A stretch of 64,000 nt of DNA from Heyndrickxia shackletonii (GCF_001420715.1 NZ_LJJC01000006.1:260548-324547); one strand, 5' to 3'; positions 51,821-61,859 are shown, counted from the stretch's first letter. Program-made: numbers and translations. Notes: generated by a model not told the origin, from the letters alone.

Positions 51821-52447
51821 ATGGCAGAGCAAAAACAAGGTCGAACACTTGGCAGACCAAAAAGTAAAGGCAAAACATTACCCACAAGGGACGTTATTTT
51901 ACAAGCAGCGACACGTCTATTTTTTGAAAATGGATTTCAAAAGGTATCTGTTGACGATATTGCCTCTGAGGCTGGAATGACAAAGGCAACTGTTTACTAC
52001 TACTTCGATACAAAAGCAGAGCTTTTTAAAGAAACGATCGTTTCACTGATGGGTAGAATACGCGAACGAATAATTCAAATACTTAGCATAGATAAACCAT
52101 TATATGAAAGGCTATTTGATGTTACCATCGCCCATTTACAAGCGACAACCTCCTTTGATTTAGATGGATTTATGAGAGAATCCAGATCTTCTTTATCCGA
52201 TGAACAAATACAGGCAATGAAAATAGCCGAAGAAAAAATGTATAGCAGCATTGAAGATGCATTTATAGCTGCTGGAAAAGCTAAAGAGATACCCAGTATT
52301 AACGCAAAATTCGCCGCTCATTCTTACATTGCATTAGTTAAAGTGGGGAATTATAAACAATCGGATGGAACTCGTTTTTTTGCAACTGCCGAGGAAACAG
52401 CTACAAATATATTGAATGTATTCTGGAAAGGCTTTTTTGGTAAATAA
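51821..52447 (+). CDS. TetR-family transcriptional regulator
   Basis: 208 residues. A basic N-terminal arm (GRTLGRPKSKGKTLPTRD) precedes the helix-turn-helix domain (about 24-70: AATRLFFENGFQKVSVDDIA, GMTKATVYYYFDTKAELF), followed by a helical ligand domain. It is divergent from the MMPL transporter gene and so most likely represses it and itself; release by the exported compound is the usual scheme. GGGAG precedes the ATG. Confidence 0.92.
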   Translation: MAEQKQGRTLGRPKSKGKTLPTRDVILQAATRLFFENGFQKVSVDDIASEAGMTKATVYYYFDTKAELFKETIVSLMGRIRERIIQILSIDKPLYERLFDVTIAHLQATTSFDLDGFMRESRSSLSDEQIQAMKIAEEKMYSSIEDAFIAAGKAKEIPSINAKFAAHSYIALVKVGNYKQSDGTRFFATAEETATNILNVFWKGFFGK

Positions 52448-52502
52448 TTCGTTTACTACATGAACCATGGATTTTTGTGCTTCACATAAATTTTTTAAAA
52501 CT

Positions 52503-52531
52503 TTGACATAATGAATAAAATAAGGTAAATT
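52503..52531 (+). promoter_or_regulatory. Sigma-A-type promoter of guaC
   Basis: TTGACA (52503-52508), 17 bp, TAAATT (52526-52531), about 60 bases upstream of the guaC start. Confidence 0.65.
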
Positions 52532-52592
52532 AACAATATACGAACGTTTAAAAATAACACACGCTAAATATTCGTGTTTTGAGGTGAAATCC

Positions 52593-53576
52593 ATGGAAAA
52601 TGTATTTGATTACGAAGATATTCAATTAATTCCTAATAAATGTATTGTTAATAGCCGTTCTGAATGTGATACAACTGTAACTTTGGGAGGGCACACTTTT
52701 AAATTGCCTGTTGTACCCGCAAATATGCAGACCATTATGGATGAGAAAAACTCCATTTTCCTAGCAGAAAACGGTTACTTTTATATTATGCACCGTTTCC
52801 AACCAGAGAAGCGAATTGCCTTTATTAAGGATATGAAGTCCCGAGGATTAATTGCATCCATCAGCGTTGGCGTGAAAGAGGAAGAGTATCAATTCATTGA
52901 GGAATTGGCGCAACAAAATCTAGTACCGGAATTTATTACGATTGATATTGCACACGGTCATTCTAATGCAGTAATCAACATGATTCAGCATATTAAAAAG
53001 CATTTACCTAAAAGCTTTGTTATTGCAGGAAACGTTGGTACTCCTGAGGCTGTAAGAGAATTAGAAAATGCCGGTGCAGATGCAACAAAGGTCGGTATCG
53101 GACCAGGAAAAGTATGTATCACGAAAATTAAAACTGGATTTGGGACAGGCGGTTGGCAGCTAGCTGCTCTTCGCTGGTGTGCTAAAGCCGCAAGCAAGCC
53201 AATCATTGCCGATGGTGGCATTCGCACACATGGTGATATCGCAAAATCAATTCGATTTGGTGCAACAATGGTCATGATTGGATCCTTATTTGCCGGACAT
53301 GAAGAATCACCTGGGGAAACGATTGAAAGGGATGGAAAGCTATTTAAAGAATATTTCGGTTCCGCTTCTGAATTTCAAAAAGGGGAAAGAAAAAATGTAG
53401 AAGGCAAAAAAATGCTTGTAGAGCACAAAGGCCATTTAATCGATACCTTAATCGAAATGGAGCAAGACCTTCAATCCTCTATTTCTTACGCAGGCGGCAA
53501 TAAATTAGATGCGATTCGTAATGTGGATTATGTCATTGTAAAAAACTCTATATTTAATGGGGATAAAGTATATTAA
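52593..53576 (+). CDS. guaC: GMP reductase
   Basis: 327 residues, the length of the Gram-positive GuaC class without CBS domains. The IMPDH/GMPR barrel has the catalytic cysteine C175 in GPGKVCITK and the phosphate-binding [14 protein letters not shown] block. It converts GMP to IMP with NADPH and ammonia release, joining guanine salvage to adenine nucleotide synthesis. GAGGTG precedes the ATG at 52593; the frame from 52584 contains that site. Confidence 0.95.
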   Translation: MENVFDYEDIQLIPNKCIVNSRSECDTTVTLGGHTFKLPVVPANMQTIMDEKNSIFLAENGYFYIMHRFQPEKRIAFIKDMKSRGLIASISVGVKEEEYQFIEELAQQNLVPEFITIDIAHGHSNAVINMIQHIKKHLPKSFVIAGNVGTPEAVRELENAGADATKVGIGPGKVCITKIKTGFGTGGWQLAALRWCAKAASKPIIADGGIRTHGDIAKSIRFGATMVMIGSLFAGHEESPGETIERDGKLFKEYFGSASEFQKGERKNVEGKKMLVEHKGHLIDTLIEMEQDLQSSISYAGGNKLDAIRNVDYVIVKNSIFNGDKVY

Positions 53577-53583
53577 AATGGGC

Positions 53584-53631
53584 GGGGGGACAAGTTCCTT
53601 TTCACTTAAGTGGGAAAAGGAAACTATCCCC
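53584..53631. repeat. Long hairpin between convergent guaC and cutC
   Basis: GTTCCTTTTC / GAAAAGGAAAC with outer GGGGGA / TATCCCC pairing makes a long stem without a T-run. It may be a bidirectional terminator of REP type. Confidence 0.6.
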
Positions 53632-53639
53632 TCATTATG

Positions 53640-54287
53640 TTATACCCGTTCAAAACTTCCCACTATTTTGGTTCCGTGTACTTCCTTTACACCTAATGTG
53701 CTTGAGATGAAGGCAGAGTTTTGATCCGTGATTCCACCGCCAGGCAGAATAATAATTCGATTTCCAGCATAATCAACGTATTCTTTTAACCTATTTAAAT
53801 TGCCTTCAATTGATGTATGACTCGGTCCTCCATGTGTCAAAATACGATGAACATTATGCTTTGCCAACCAATCAATAGCACGAAATTGGGATTCACTTTT
53901 TATGTGGTCAAATGCCATATGGAAGGTAATGTCCATACCTTTTGCCGCATCTAGTAGGAGTTTCATTGCAATCTCATCTATCCAGCCATTCTCATCTAAA
54001 CATCCGATTACAACCCCATCTCCTCCTAATTGTTTGCAATGGATGATGTCCTCGTACATCATATCCAATTCTTCTTGATTGTAGATAAAGTTTCCTCCAC
54101 GAGGTCTAATAATAGTCATTACTTTTACGTTTTTGCTTTTGCAATATATAATCGTTTTAACAAGAACACCATGACTGACTGTGGTTCCCCCGACTGACAG
54201 ATTGTCACACAACTCAATGCGATTAGCCCCTCTTGCAATGGCCTCGGGAACAACCGTAAAATTTTCTACGCAAACCTCTTTAATCAT
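53640..54287 (-). CDS. cutC: CutC-family TIM-barrel protein
   Basis: 215 residues, full-length CutC: KEVCVENFTVVPEAIARGAN, RIELCDNLSVGGTTVSHG, IRPRGGNFIYN and the C-terminal LPGGGI. The family is named for copper tolerance in E. coli, but that role has been questioned and the barrel looks like an enzyme. Here it is the last gene of a PTS/glycosylasparaginase cluster, which argues for a catabolic function. A terminator-like hairpin lies between it and the peptidase gene, with no room for a promoter after it, so expression may be by partial read-through. Confidence 0.9.
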   Translation of the reverse strand: MIKEVCVENFTVVPEAIARGANRIELCDNLSVGGTTVSHGVLVKTIIYCKSKNVKVMTIIRPRGGNFIYNQEELDMMYEDIIHCKQLGGDGVVIGCLDENGWIDEIAMKLLLDAAKGMDITFHMAFDHIKSESQFRAIDWLAKHNVHRILTHGGPSHTSIEGNLNRLKEYVDYAGNRIIILPGGGITDQNSAFISSTLGVKEVHGTKIVGSFERV

Positions 54288-54302
54288 CTTCTATCCTCCT
54301 AA

Positions 54303-54344
54303 CAAAAAAGGATCAGTGAGAAAATCTTACTATACTCACTGACC
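54303..54344 (-). terminator. Terminator-like hairpin between the PepV-like gene and cutC
   Basis: On the minus strand GGTCAGTGAG pairs with CTCACTGATCC across a 14-base loop and is followed by six T. The cutC start lies only 16 bases further, so this is either partial termination or a control point. Confidence 0.75.
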
Positions 54345-54377
54345 ATTTATTACAAGTTTACCATTTTTGAAGGGACT

Positions 54378-55676
54378 TTATTTGGCAAGCTCATATATGG
54401 TAAGAGCATAAATCTCCATATTTTTCATTAAATCACTAAGAGACATATACTCGTCCTTATTATGGGCAATCCCCTTTTGTCCAGGAAATGACGGTCCAAA
54501 TGCAATCGTATTTGGCATAAACCGGGCATATGTGGCTCCTGTTGTTGTAACAGGGGTACCGTCCATTCCAGTACATTTTTCATAAATATTCTTCATCACC
54601 GATAACATAGGATGATTTAAATCAAATTGGGTAGATGGCATTCTTCGATTAATAATAATCTTACTGTTATCAGGCAGATTTGCTTTTAGTGTTTGTAGGA
54701 TCGTTTCTTCTTTTATGGAAATCGGATACCTCATGGAAACAGATAGGAGCACCGCTTCGTCTTCTATCTCCAATTTATAGGGGGTAAGCAATAGCTTGCC
54801 CGAAGCTTCATCAGCGTACTCCAAATTCAGCCCTTCACCATTATGCTTAAGATGAAATCCTTGTTCCAGCCAGTTTAGATAATAGGCAAATTGGCCATTA
54901 AATACTCCTGCTTCTCTAGCAAATATTGTAATGACATTTTCCCCTAATTCAGGTGCATTGCTTGGAGATCTTTTACCGAATAGTTCTTTCCATTGACCAT
55001 CTGAAAATTGTATCTTCATATGATCCGGTACACTGCTTTTTGTAAAATCCGCTTCGATTTTTTCAATTGAAGCATGTGAACCATCTGTTATGCACGTTTT
55101 GATTGTAACATCGATTAAGCCTCGTTCCCCATATACAGCTGGATATTTGCAGTCAGGTGTAAAACCATATAAAGGCGGATGTTCCTTTTCAAGATAAAGG
55201 GGAATATCATGGCATCCGCTTTCCTCATTTGTTCCAAACATAACCCGTATCGTTTTTGAAAGTGGAATATTTAGCATTTTCAATGTATAAAGCGCATACA
55301 AACAACTGATGATTGGACCTTTATTGTCTAATATGCCACGACCATATAGGTTTCCATTTTCAAACGTTAAATCGAAGGGCGGATAATTCCAACCGTCACC
55401 TGCCGGAACAACATCCAGATGTCCCAGTACACCGATATAGTCTTGATTGTTCTCACCAAGCTGCGCATAACCAACTGCATGATTTACTACTCCTGTTTGA
55501 AAGCCCATATTTTCAGCGAGCAATAATACTTGGTTCAGTGCCTGCTTTGGCCCTTCACCGAATGGGGCTTCTGGCTTTGGCTTTTCTTCCACACTTTCAA
55601 TCTGCATGATTTGTCGAAGTCCAGACAGGAAAATCTCTTTATTTGCCTTAACTGCATCTATTATCTTTTCATGCAT
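54378..55676 (-). CDS. M20A dipeptidase (PepV/Sapep-like)
   Basis: 432 residues. The metal site is seen as GVLGHLDVVPAGDGW (His and Asp), GILDNKGPII (bridging Asp), GTNEESGC (Glu pair), TPDCKYPA (Asp) and the last ligand in GIAHNKDEY. This is the PepV/Sapep pattern, a Zn or Mn dipeptidase with a lid domain, releasing an N-terminal residue from dipeptides or cutting related amides. Nineteen bases separate it from the GrdB-like gene. In Lactobacillus casei a pepV-type gene is found in the fucosyl-GlcNAc-Asn operon (from memory), which supports a role in trimming a glyco-amino acid or glycopeptide. Confidence 0.88.
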   Translation of the reverse strand: MHEKIIDAVKANKEIFLSGLRQIMQIESVEEKPKPEAPFGEGPKQALNQVLLLAENMGFQTGVVNHAVGYAQLGENNQDYIGVLGHLDVVPAGDGWNYPPFDLTFENGNLYGRGILDNKGPIISCLYALYTLKMLNIPLSKTIRVMFGTNEESGCHDIPLYLEKEHPPLYGFTPDCKYPAVYGERGLIDVTIKTCITDGSHASIEKIEADFTKSSVPDHMKIQFSDGQWKELFGKRSPSNAPELGENVITIFAREAGVFNGQFAYYLNWLEQGFHLKHNGEGLNLEYADEASGKLLLTPYKLEIEDEAVLLSVSMRYPISIKEETILQTLKANLPDNSKIIINRRMPSTQFDLNHPMLSVMKNIYEKCTGMDGTPVTTTGATYARFMPNTIAFGPSFPGQKGIAHNKDEYMSLSDLMKNMEIYALTIYELAK

Positions 55677-55695
55677 GAAGGAACACCCCGCTTAT

Positions 55696-56214
55696 TTAGA
55701 AGCATATTTTTTCTTCCAGCTCTTTTGTATCATGGTCATTTGCTTTCTCAACTACTAATTTTGCCATATTCTGAAGGGAATCGTTCAATCCAATTCCACC
55801 TTTTTTTGGCATTTTCTCAACCGGAAAATCTTTGCTGTATTTTTCCGTTGCCGGATTTTCCAAGGACATTGCTGCGATAGCCGGGATTCCTTGTTCATTA
55901 AATGCTTTTGCTAAGCTACCGCACATTTCTCCAAATAGAGGATAGTGCATGGCTGGACCGCAAAGAACAGCATCTGCTTCGAACTTTTTCGCAAAACCAA
56001 CAAATTTCTTTTGGACTTCTAAAGGACTGGAAGCAAAATATTGATCACCGCAATAGAGTGTTGCAATTATTTTTGCGTCCAGCTCTGCAAGAAATGGTTC
56101 TAGTGTTTTTCCAGGACCAATTGCCGACTTTTTTCCACCCGGTTGCAGCATCGCGTTCTCATCACTGCCAAAGCCTGCTTGTACATGATTTAGAACTAAT
56201 ATAATCTTTCTCAT
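55696..56214 (-). CDS. Stand-alone GrdB-like protein (N-terminal module of glycine/betaine reductase B)
   Basis: 172 residues. It lines up with the first 170 residues of GrdB/GrdF/PrdB-type reductase subunits: NHVQAGFGSDENAM, a GPGK turn (33-36), ATLYCGDQYF (C55), DAVLCGPAMHYPLFGEMCGS, GIPAIAAMSLENPATEKY. Full GrdB has about 430 residues and a selenocysteine in its second half; that half is missing here and the gene ends at an ordinary TAA, with no in-frame TGA. It is not obviously a fragment, since it has a good AGGAG and tight operon spacing (11 bases from the IIC stop). The function is unknown; it may be a small-molecule-binding or redox subunit. Confidence 0.75.
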   Translation of the reverse strand: MRKIILVLNHVQAGFGSDENAMLQPGGKKSAIGPGKTLEPFLAELDAKIIATLYCGDQYFASSPLEVQKKFVGFAKKFEADAVLCGPAMHYPLFGEMCGSLAKAFNEQGIPAIAAMSLENPATEKYSKDFPVEKMPKKGGIGLNDSLQNMAKLVVEKANDHDTKELEEKICF

Positions 56215-56225
56215 TACCCCATCTC

Positions 56226-57581
56226 CTATAGGCTTTCAAAATCGATATCATCAAAGGAAATATCTTCATCCTCTTTTTCGTTTGCTTTTTTCTCTTCTTC
56301 TAAATATTGTTTATCAAGCACCTTTATAAATGGATAATAAATGAACATTCCTAAAACAAATAAGATTGCTTGTAAAACCGCTCCTTGCCAACCGCTGACG
56401 AGAAGACCTGAAATAATTATTGGCGTTGTCCAAGGTAGCTGAATGCCATTTGTAAACGGAACAAGACCCCAATCCATGGCAAAATAAGTAATAATAATAT
56501 TGATGGTCGGAACAATGACAAAAGGTATTAAAATAATTGGATTTAATACAATTGGCAGACCGAAAATAATCGGTTCATTAATACCAAATATTCCAGGAAC
56601 TAAAGAGAGCTGAGATAATTTTTTTGTTCTTTGACTCTTGCAAACAATTAGCATTACAACAATAAGGGAAAGAGTAGAACCCGCACCGCCAAATGTTGCA
56701 AACATATCTTGAAAATCACCGGTAATGATATTTGGCAGTTTTTCCCCATGTTTAAAAGCATCTAAATTTTCCAATGATAGAGCTCGGAGAACTGGGTTAA
56801 ATACAGCCCCTACTACACTGGATCCGTTGATACCAAAAAACCAGAAAAAGTGTAAGAATAAATAAGCTACGATCATAGCTCCAAGAGTATTTCCCAGTTT
56901 TACTAATGGATATTGCAAAAATTGATAAATAAATTCTTGTACACTGCCAAATGGAGTAATGGAAAAGAGCCAGCTGATGATAAAGAAAATCGTAATCACT
57001 AAGAATCCCGGAATAAGAGATTCAAAGGATTTCACTACAGTTGGCGGAACTCCCGCAGGCATTTTGATAACCCAACCCTTTTTTACAAAAATAGCGAAAA
57101 GTCTTGTCCCTAAAAGAGCTACAATAATTCCTAAAAATAAACCTCTTGATCCCATCCACTGCATTGGCAGTCCGGCAACATGATAGAGTTTATCTGTTCC
57201 TTCCGGTGTGAAATCAATCGTTAATGGTGTCACGATAAAAAATAACACAAGCGACATAACCCCTGCTGCTATTGCGTCAATTTCTAATAGCCTTCCTAAG
57301 CTATAGGCTATCCCTACAACAGCAAGTATTGTCATGACATCAAAGCTTGCTGAGGCAGGCATACTCATTTTGGTCGCCCAATCATCACCTAAAAGATGAG
57401 TCATCCACGTATTCCAAATTGGAATTGGGAAGTTTGCAATTAATAGAAAAGTAGAACCTATTATCAACATTGGTGTTGAGATTAAAAAGCCATCTCTGAT
57501 GGCAATTAAATATTTATTTTCCCCAATCGCCTTAGCAAGCGGCATTAAGAATTTTTCCATTAGGCTCATGAATTTTTTCAC
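56226..57581 (-). CDS. PTS IIC component, lactose/cellobiose/lichenan family
   Basis: 451 residues with eight to ten membrane segments. The N-terminus FMSLMEKFLMPLAKAIGENK followed by YLIAIRDGFL is that of the CelB/LicC family, and the conserved cytoplasmic loop INEPIIFGLPIVLNPI contains the glutamate involved in sugar binding. It transports a beta-linked sugar as its 6-phosphate. The GTG at 57581 has AAGGGAG upstream; an ATG at 57611, four bases after IIB, is possible but has a poor site. A C-terminal acidic tail (EDEDISFDDIDFESL) is longer than usual. Confidence 0.9.
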   Translation of the reverse strand: MKKFMSLMEKFLMPLAKAIGENKYLIAIRDGFLISTPMLIIGSTFLLIANFPIPIWNTWMTHLLGDDWATKMSMPASASFDVMTILAVVGIAYSLGRLLEIDAIAAGVMSLVLFFIVTPLTIDFTPEGTDKLYHVAGLPMQWMGSRGLFLGIIVALLGTRLFAIFVKKGWVIKMPAGVPPTVVKSFESLIPGFLVITIFFIISWLFSITPFGSVQEFIYQFLQYPLVKLGNTLGAMIVAYLFLHFFWFFGINGSSVVGAVFNPVLRALSLENLDAFKHGEKLPNIITGDFQDMFATFGGAGSTLSLIVVMLIVCKSQRTKKLSQLSLVPGIFGINEPIIFGLPIVLNPIILIPFVIVPTINIIITYFAMDWGLVPFTNGIQLPWTTPIIISGLLVSGWQGAVLQAILFVLGMFIYYPFIKVLDKQYLEEEKKANEKEDEDISFDDIDFESL

Positions 57582-57615
57582 GTTGATCGTTTCTCCCTTC
57601 CTGCTGTCCATTAAC

Positions 57616-57942
57616 CTATTTTTTATTTTTGATTAATTTTAACGCCTCTTTTAATGCCTTTTCCCCATCCATAGCTCCATAGATTTCCGGTGCAATTGCC
57701 GCAACTGGGATACCCATCGGCTCGAATGTTTCCTGTGTTGATTTCAACAAGAATTTGACCTGTGGCCCAAGTAAGATACAGATTGGTTTCTCTTTTTCTA
57801 CCGTTTCTTGTGCTCTAGCAATCGGATAAGCGGATATCTCAAGCGGCATATTGTGCTTGTCTGCTATTCCCTGCATTTGATTTACCATTATGCTAGTTGA
57901 CATCCCTGCATCACAAAACAAATAGATTTTCTTTTTTCCCAT
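57616..57942 (-). CDS. PTS IIB component, lactose/cellobiose family
   Basis: 108 residues. The phospho-acceptor is C10 in YLFCDAGMSTSIMV, with the flanking P-loop-like fold of the cellobiose IIB class. It takes phosphate from IIA and hands it to the sugar in IIC. GGAGG lies eight bases before the ATG at 57942; the longer frame from 57984 includes the site. It follows the GntR gene by about 115 bases. Confidence 0.94.
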   Translation of the reverse strand: MGKKKIYLFCDAGMSTSIMVNQMQGIADKHNMPLEISAYPIARAQETVEKEKPICILLGPQVKFLLKSTQETFEPMGIPVAAIAPEIYGAMDGEKALKEALKLIKNKK

Positions 57943-58057
57943 TTTTGCTTCCTCCATTTCAGGTGCATTCATATTTTTAATCATTTGGAAAGTTTCTGTT
58001 AATTATTTATACAGGAAAACCTTTAAAAAGGGCTTTTCACTTATAAGTGCAATCTTA

Positions 58058-58777
58058 TTATTGATTACGATTTAAGATATTTTTAAATTTGTATTTGTCT
58101 GCTCGATAATAAGAGGTGTCAAATAATATTGGATACCCATCAATAGAGAAGGTAACAGAATGAACTAAAAAAACAGGGTTGCCAATAGGTACCTGTAACA
58201 GTTCACTCAACCTTTCATCAATAAGAACTGCCTCGATATCCTGATGAGAATAGCCAATTTTTATATGTTTTTCTATCGCCTCAAATAAAGATGTTTCCAC
58301 TTCTTCTTTTGTTATTTCACTGACAACTGATTTATTCAAATAAATTTCTTCATACGTCATCGGCTCATTATCTGCATAGCGAATCCGCTCTATATGGTGT
58401 ATTGGTGCATCTTTTTCTAAATGCAGGGAACTTCTTACAGCATCTGAATAATTGCTGGTTTCCGTCAGGTCAATTACCTTTGTCTTGGTTTGCATACCAT
58501 AAAGTTTTGCAGCCTCGGAAAAACCAACCAATCCTGATCCACCGCTTAAGATTTTCGCTTTAGCCATGACATAGGTACCCTTATTTTTTTGCTTTACGAC
58601 ATAATTTAATTGAGCCAGATGATCAATTGATTTTCGAACAGTAAGCCGGCTTACATCATATTTCTTGGCAAGCTCATATTCAGACGGCAATTTTTGATGC
58701 ACACCATACTTTCCTTTTTCAATTTCTTCTATTAAACGTTCTGCCACTTCTAAATAAACTGCTTTCGGCATCGTCAT
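58058..58777 (-). CDS. GntR/HutC-family regulator with UTRA effector domain
   Basis: 239 residues: N-terminal winged helix (about 5-70; KLPSEYELAKKYDVSRLTVR) and a UTRA domain (about 85-235; IHHIERIRYADNEPMTYEEI and the closing VHSVTFSIDGYPILFDTSYY). UTRA domains bind sugars or sugar phosphates, N-acetylglucosamine-6-phosphate being a common ligand in DasR and NagR. It lies inside the operon it probably controls; the palindrome at 60123-60150 is the natural target. AGGAG precedes the ATG at nine bases. Confidence 0.92.
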   Translation of the reverse strand: MTMPKAVYLEVAERLIEEIEKGKYGVHQKLPSEYELAKKYDVSRLTVRKSIDHLAQLNYVVKQKNKGTYVMAKAKILSGGSGLVGFSEAAKLYGMQTKTKVIDLTETSNYSDAVRSSLHLEKDAPIHHIERIRYADNEPMTYEEIYLNKSVVSEITKEEVETSLFEAIEKHIKIGYSHQDIEAVLIDERLSELLQVPIGNPVFLVHSVTFSIDGYPILFDTSYYRADKYKFKNILNRNQ

Positions 58778-58810
58778 CTCTTTTCTCTCCTAGTTTTAAA
58801 GACCTTATTA

Positions 58811-59764
58811 TTATTGAATGGGTCTTTTAATTCTTTCTTCATATGCATCAAGCCATTCTTGTGATGCTTCTTCTATAATTGTTGTATGGCCTTCGCCTTT
58901 ATTCGCTAAATAAATCTTTGGTGATTCCTTATCAGTAGCTACAACAAAAGAAAATTCTACATTTGTTGCAACGCCCCATTCCCCTTTATTATTCATACAG
59001 ACCAATGAAAATGCTCCTGCTTTTCCTTTGCGTTTCGCTAATTTATCATGGAACTCATAAACCGCTTTGTCAGCAGCGGCTTGCGGTGACAGCCCTTCAC
59101 CCATTAGACGAACAATTTCATAGCTCAAACAGCCTTTCATCAAATCTTCACCTAATCCGGTTGCTGTAGCACCACCGATTTCACTGTCTACATAAAAGCC
59201 GGAACCGGATAATGGTGAGTCACCAACACGTCCTTGCTTTTTCATAAATAAACCTGAGCTCGATGTACCAGCAACCATCGATTTATTCTTGTCTAAGCAA
59301 ACAGCTCCAACTGTATCATGTCCATCATAAGGGCTTAAATTGCTATTTTTCATTTCCTCTAAACGGTTCTCCCAAATCTTTTTGGCACGCTCCGTAAGCA
59401 TATTGATTCTTTCAAAATTGTTTTTTTGCGCATATGCAGTAGCTCCACTTCCAACAAGGAAACTATTAAAACGATTGTTGCTTAATTTTCGGGCAACTGA
59501 AATTGGATTTTTCACATCTTGTATTCCTGCGACTGCGCCAATATTAAAATTATCACCGTCCATATAAGCTGCATCTAATTCCACAATTCCTTGCTCATTT
59601 GGCAATCCGCCATATCCGACCGACTTATAAAAAGGGTAATCTTCTACCGCTTTGATTGTATTCTCTAATGCATCCTTTGCACTTAAGCCTTGGCTTAAGT
59701 CTTCGGCTGCACCCATTATTCCTTCATATGCCATACGCCAAGTTGCAATGATTCCCCACTTCAA
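58811..59764 (-). CDS. Glycosylasparaginase-like Ntn hydrolase
   Basis: 317 residues, no signal peptide. Autocleavage should occur at D150-T151 in GHDTVGAVCLD, freeing the nucleophile T151. The substrate loop GRVGDSPLSGSGFYVDSEIG and GGATATGLGED are those of aspartylglucosaminidases and isoaspartyl peptidases; HDTVG with the long alpha-subunit favours N4-(beta-N-acetylglucosaminyl)-L-asparaginase. It would split GlcNAc-Asn (or a 6-phospho form) to aspartate and an amino sugar. The TTG start overlaps the IIA stop (TTGA) and has AAGGAGGG upstream, so it is coupled to the PTS. The substrate is inferred. Confidence 0.88.
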   Translation of the reverse strand: MKWGIIATWRMAYEGIMGAAEDLSQGLSAKDALENTIKAVEDYPFYKSVGYGGLPNEQGIVELDAAYMDGDNFNIGAVAGIQDVKNPISVARKLSNNRFNSFLVGSGATAYAQKNNFERINMLTERAKKIWENRLEEMKNSNLSPYDGHDTVGAVCLDKNKSMVAGTSSSGLFMKKQGRVGDSPLSGSGFYVDSEIGGATATGLGEDLMKGCLSYEIVRLMGEGLSPQAAADKAVYEFHDKLAKRKGKAGAFSLVCMNNKGEWGVATNVEFSFVVATDKESPKIYLANKGEGHTTIIEEASQEWLDAYEERIKRPIQ

Positions 59765-60093
59765 ACGACTTTTCCCTCCTTCATTTCAAATATTATTTGA
59801 TAAAGATTGATCTGCTCATTTATAAAAATATCCGCCAAAGATGCTTTTGTCATATGATCTTGAGCGTGTACCAGAATTGGTGAGTATGTAATAGTTTCAC
59901 CTTGAGCTTCTTTCACTAATAATTCAGTATGAATTTTATGAGCTTCATTTAAAGTATCTTTTGCATCTTTCATCAATTTTTTAGCCTCTACAATATTTCC
60001 GGCCTTTGCATTTTCTAGCCCCTCCATCATCATAGAAAAACTATCTCCTGCCTTGGAAATAAGTTGAAAGGCAAATAAGTTCATCTCATCCAT
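59761..60093 (-). CDS. PTS IIA component, lactose/cellobiose family
   Basis: 110 residues, all helical. The active histidine is H76 in ILVHAQDHMTKA, with the companion H80. It receives phosphate from HPr. GGGGAG precedes the ATG at 60093. It is the first gene after the palindromic operator and overlaps the glycosylasparaginase gene by four bases, binding uptake and cleavage together. Confidence 0.94.
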   Translation of the reverse strand: MDEMNLFAFQLISKAGDSFSMMMEGLENAKAGNIVEAKKLMKDAKDTLNEAHKIHTELLVKEAQGETITYSPILVHAQDHMTKASLADIFINEQINLYQIIFEMKEGKVV

Positions 60094-60122
60094 ACTAACT
60101 CCCCTTTATTCTGAAATTAAAA

Positions 60123-60150
60123 ATAGTATATACCATTTTGTATATACTAT
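60123..60150 (-). promoter_or_regulatory. Palindromic operator over the promoter of the PTS cluster
   Basis: ATAGTATATAC (60123-60133) and GTATATACTAT (60140-60150) form a perfect 11-bp inverted repeat with a six-base centre. On the minus strand it overlaps a plausible TTGAAT ... TATACT promoter about 35 bases before the IIA start. It is the likely GntR target. Confidence 0.8.
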
Positions 60151-60307
60151 TCAATAGCCAATCTATTAAACTATTTTAATTGTTGGACTATATTTAAATA
60201 TGGAAATCTATTATTTATTGCTAATTAGAGGATTTATAAGTGAAAGTTCCAAAAAGTTTCAATGAAATTTACCTGATTTAGGAAATCCTTCCGCTTTTCT
60301 ACTAAAA

Positions 60308-60343
60308 ATTAAGAGACATTGCCCGATAATCGCAATGTCTCTT
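60308..60343 (-). terminator. Terminator of the first 6-phospho-beta-glucosidase gene
   Basis: AAGAGACATTGC / GCAATGTCTCTT perfect 12-bp stem; on the minus strand followed by AATTTTTA. It insulates the glucosidase gene from the PTS cluster. Confidence 0.85.
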
Positions 60344-60380
60344 GTCTCATGATGAAAAGGATCATGTTCCCTATTTTTAT

Positions 60381-61823
<1,443 letters not shown>

Positions 61824-61859
61824 TCAGATTACCTCCGTAAAAATTTATTAAAAGTAAAT

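Noticed and set aside
55696-56214. GrdB-like gene considered as a selenoprotein or frameshifted full grdB
   Set aside because: The stop is TAA, and the next 19 bases lead into the peptidase gene; there is no sequence for the second half.
60123-60150. Palindrome read as a terminator
   Set aside because: There is no T-run after it, and it lies just upstream of the first gene over a promoter, so operator is the better reading.
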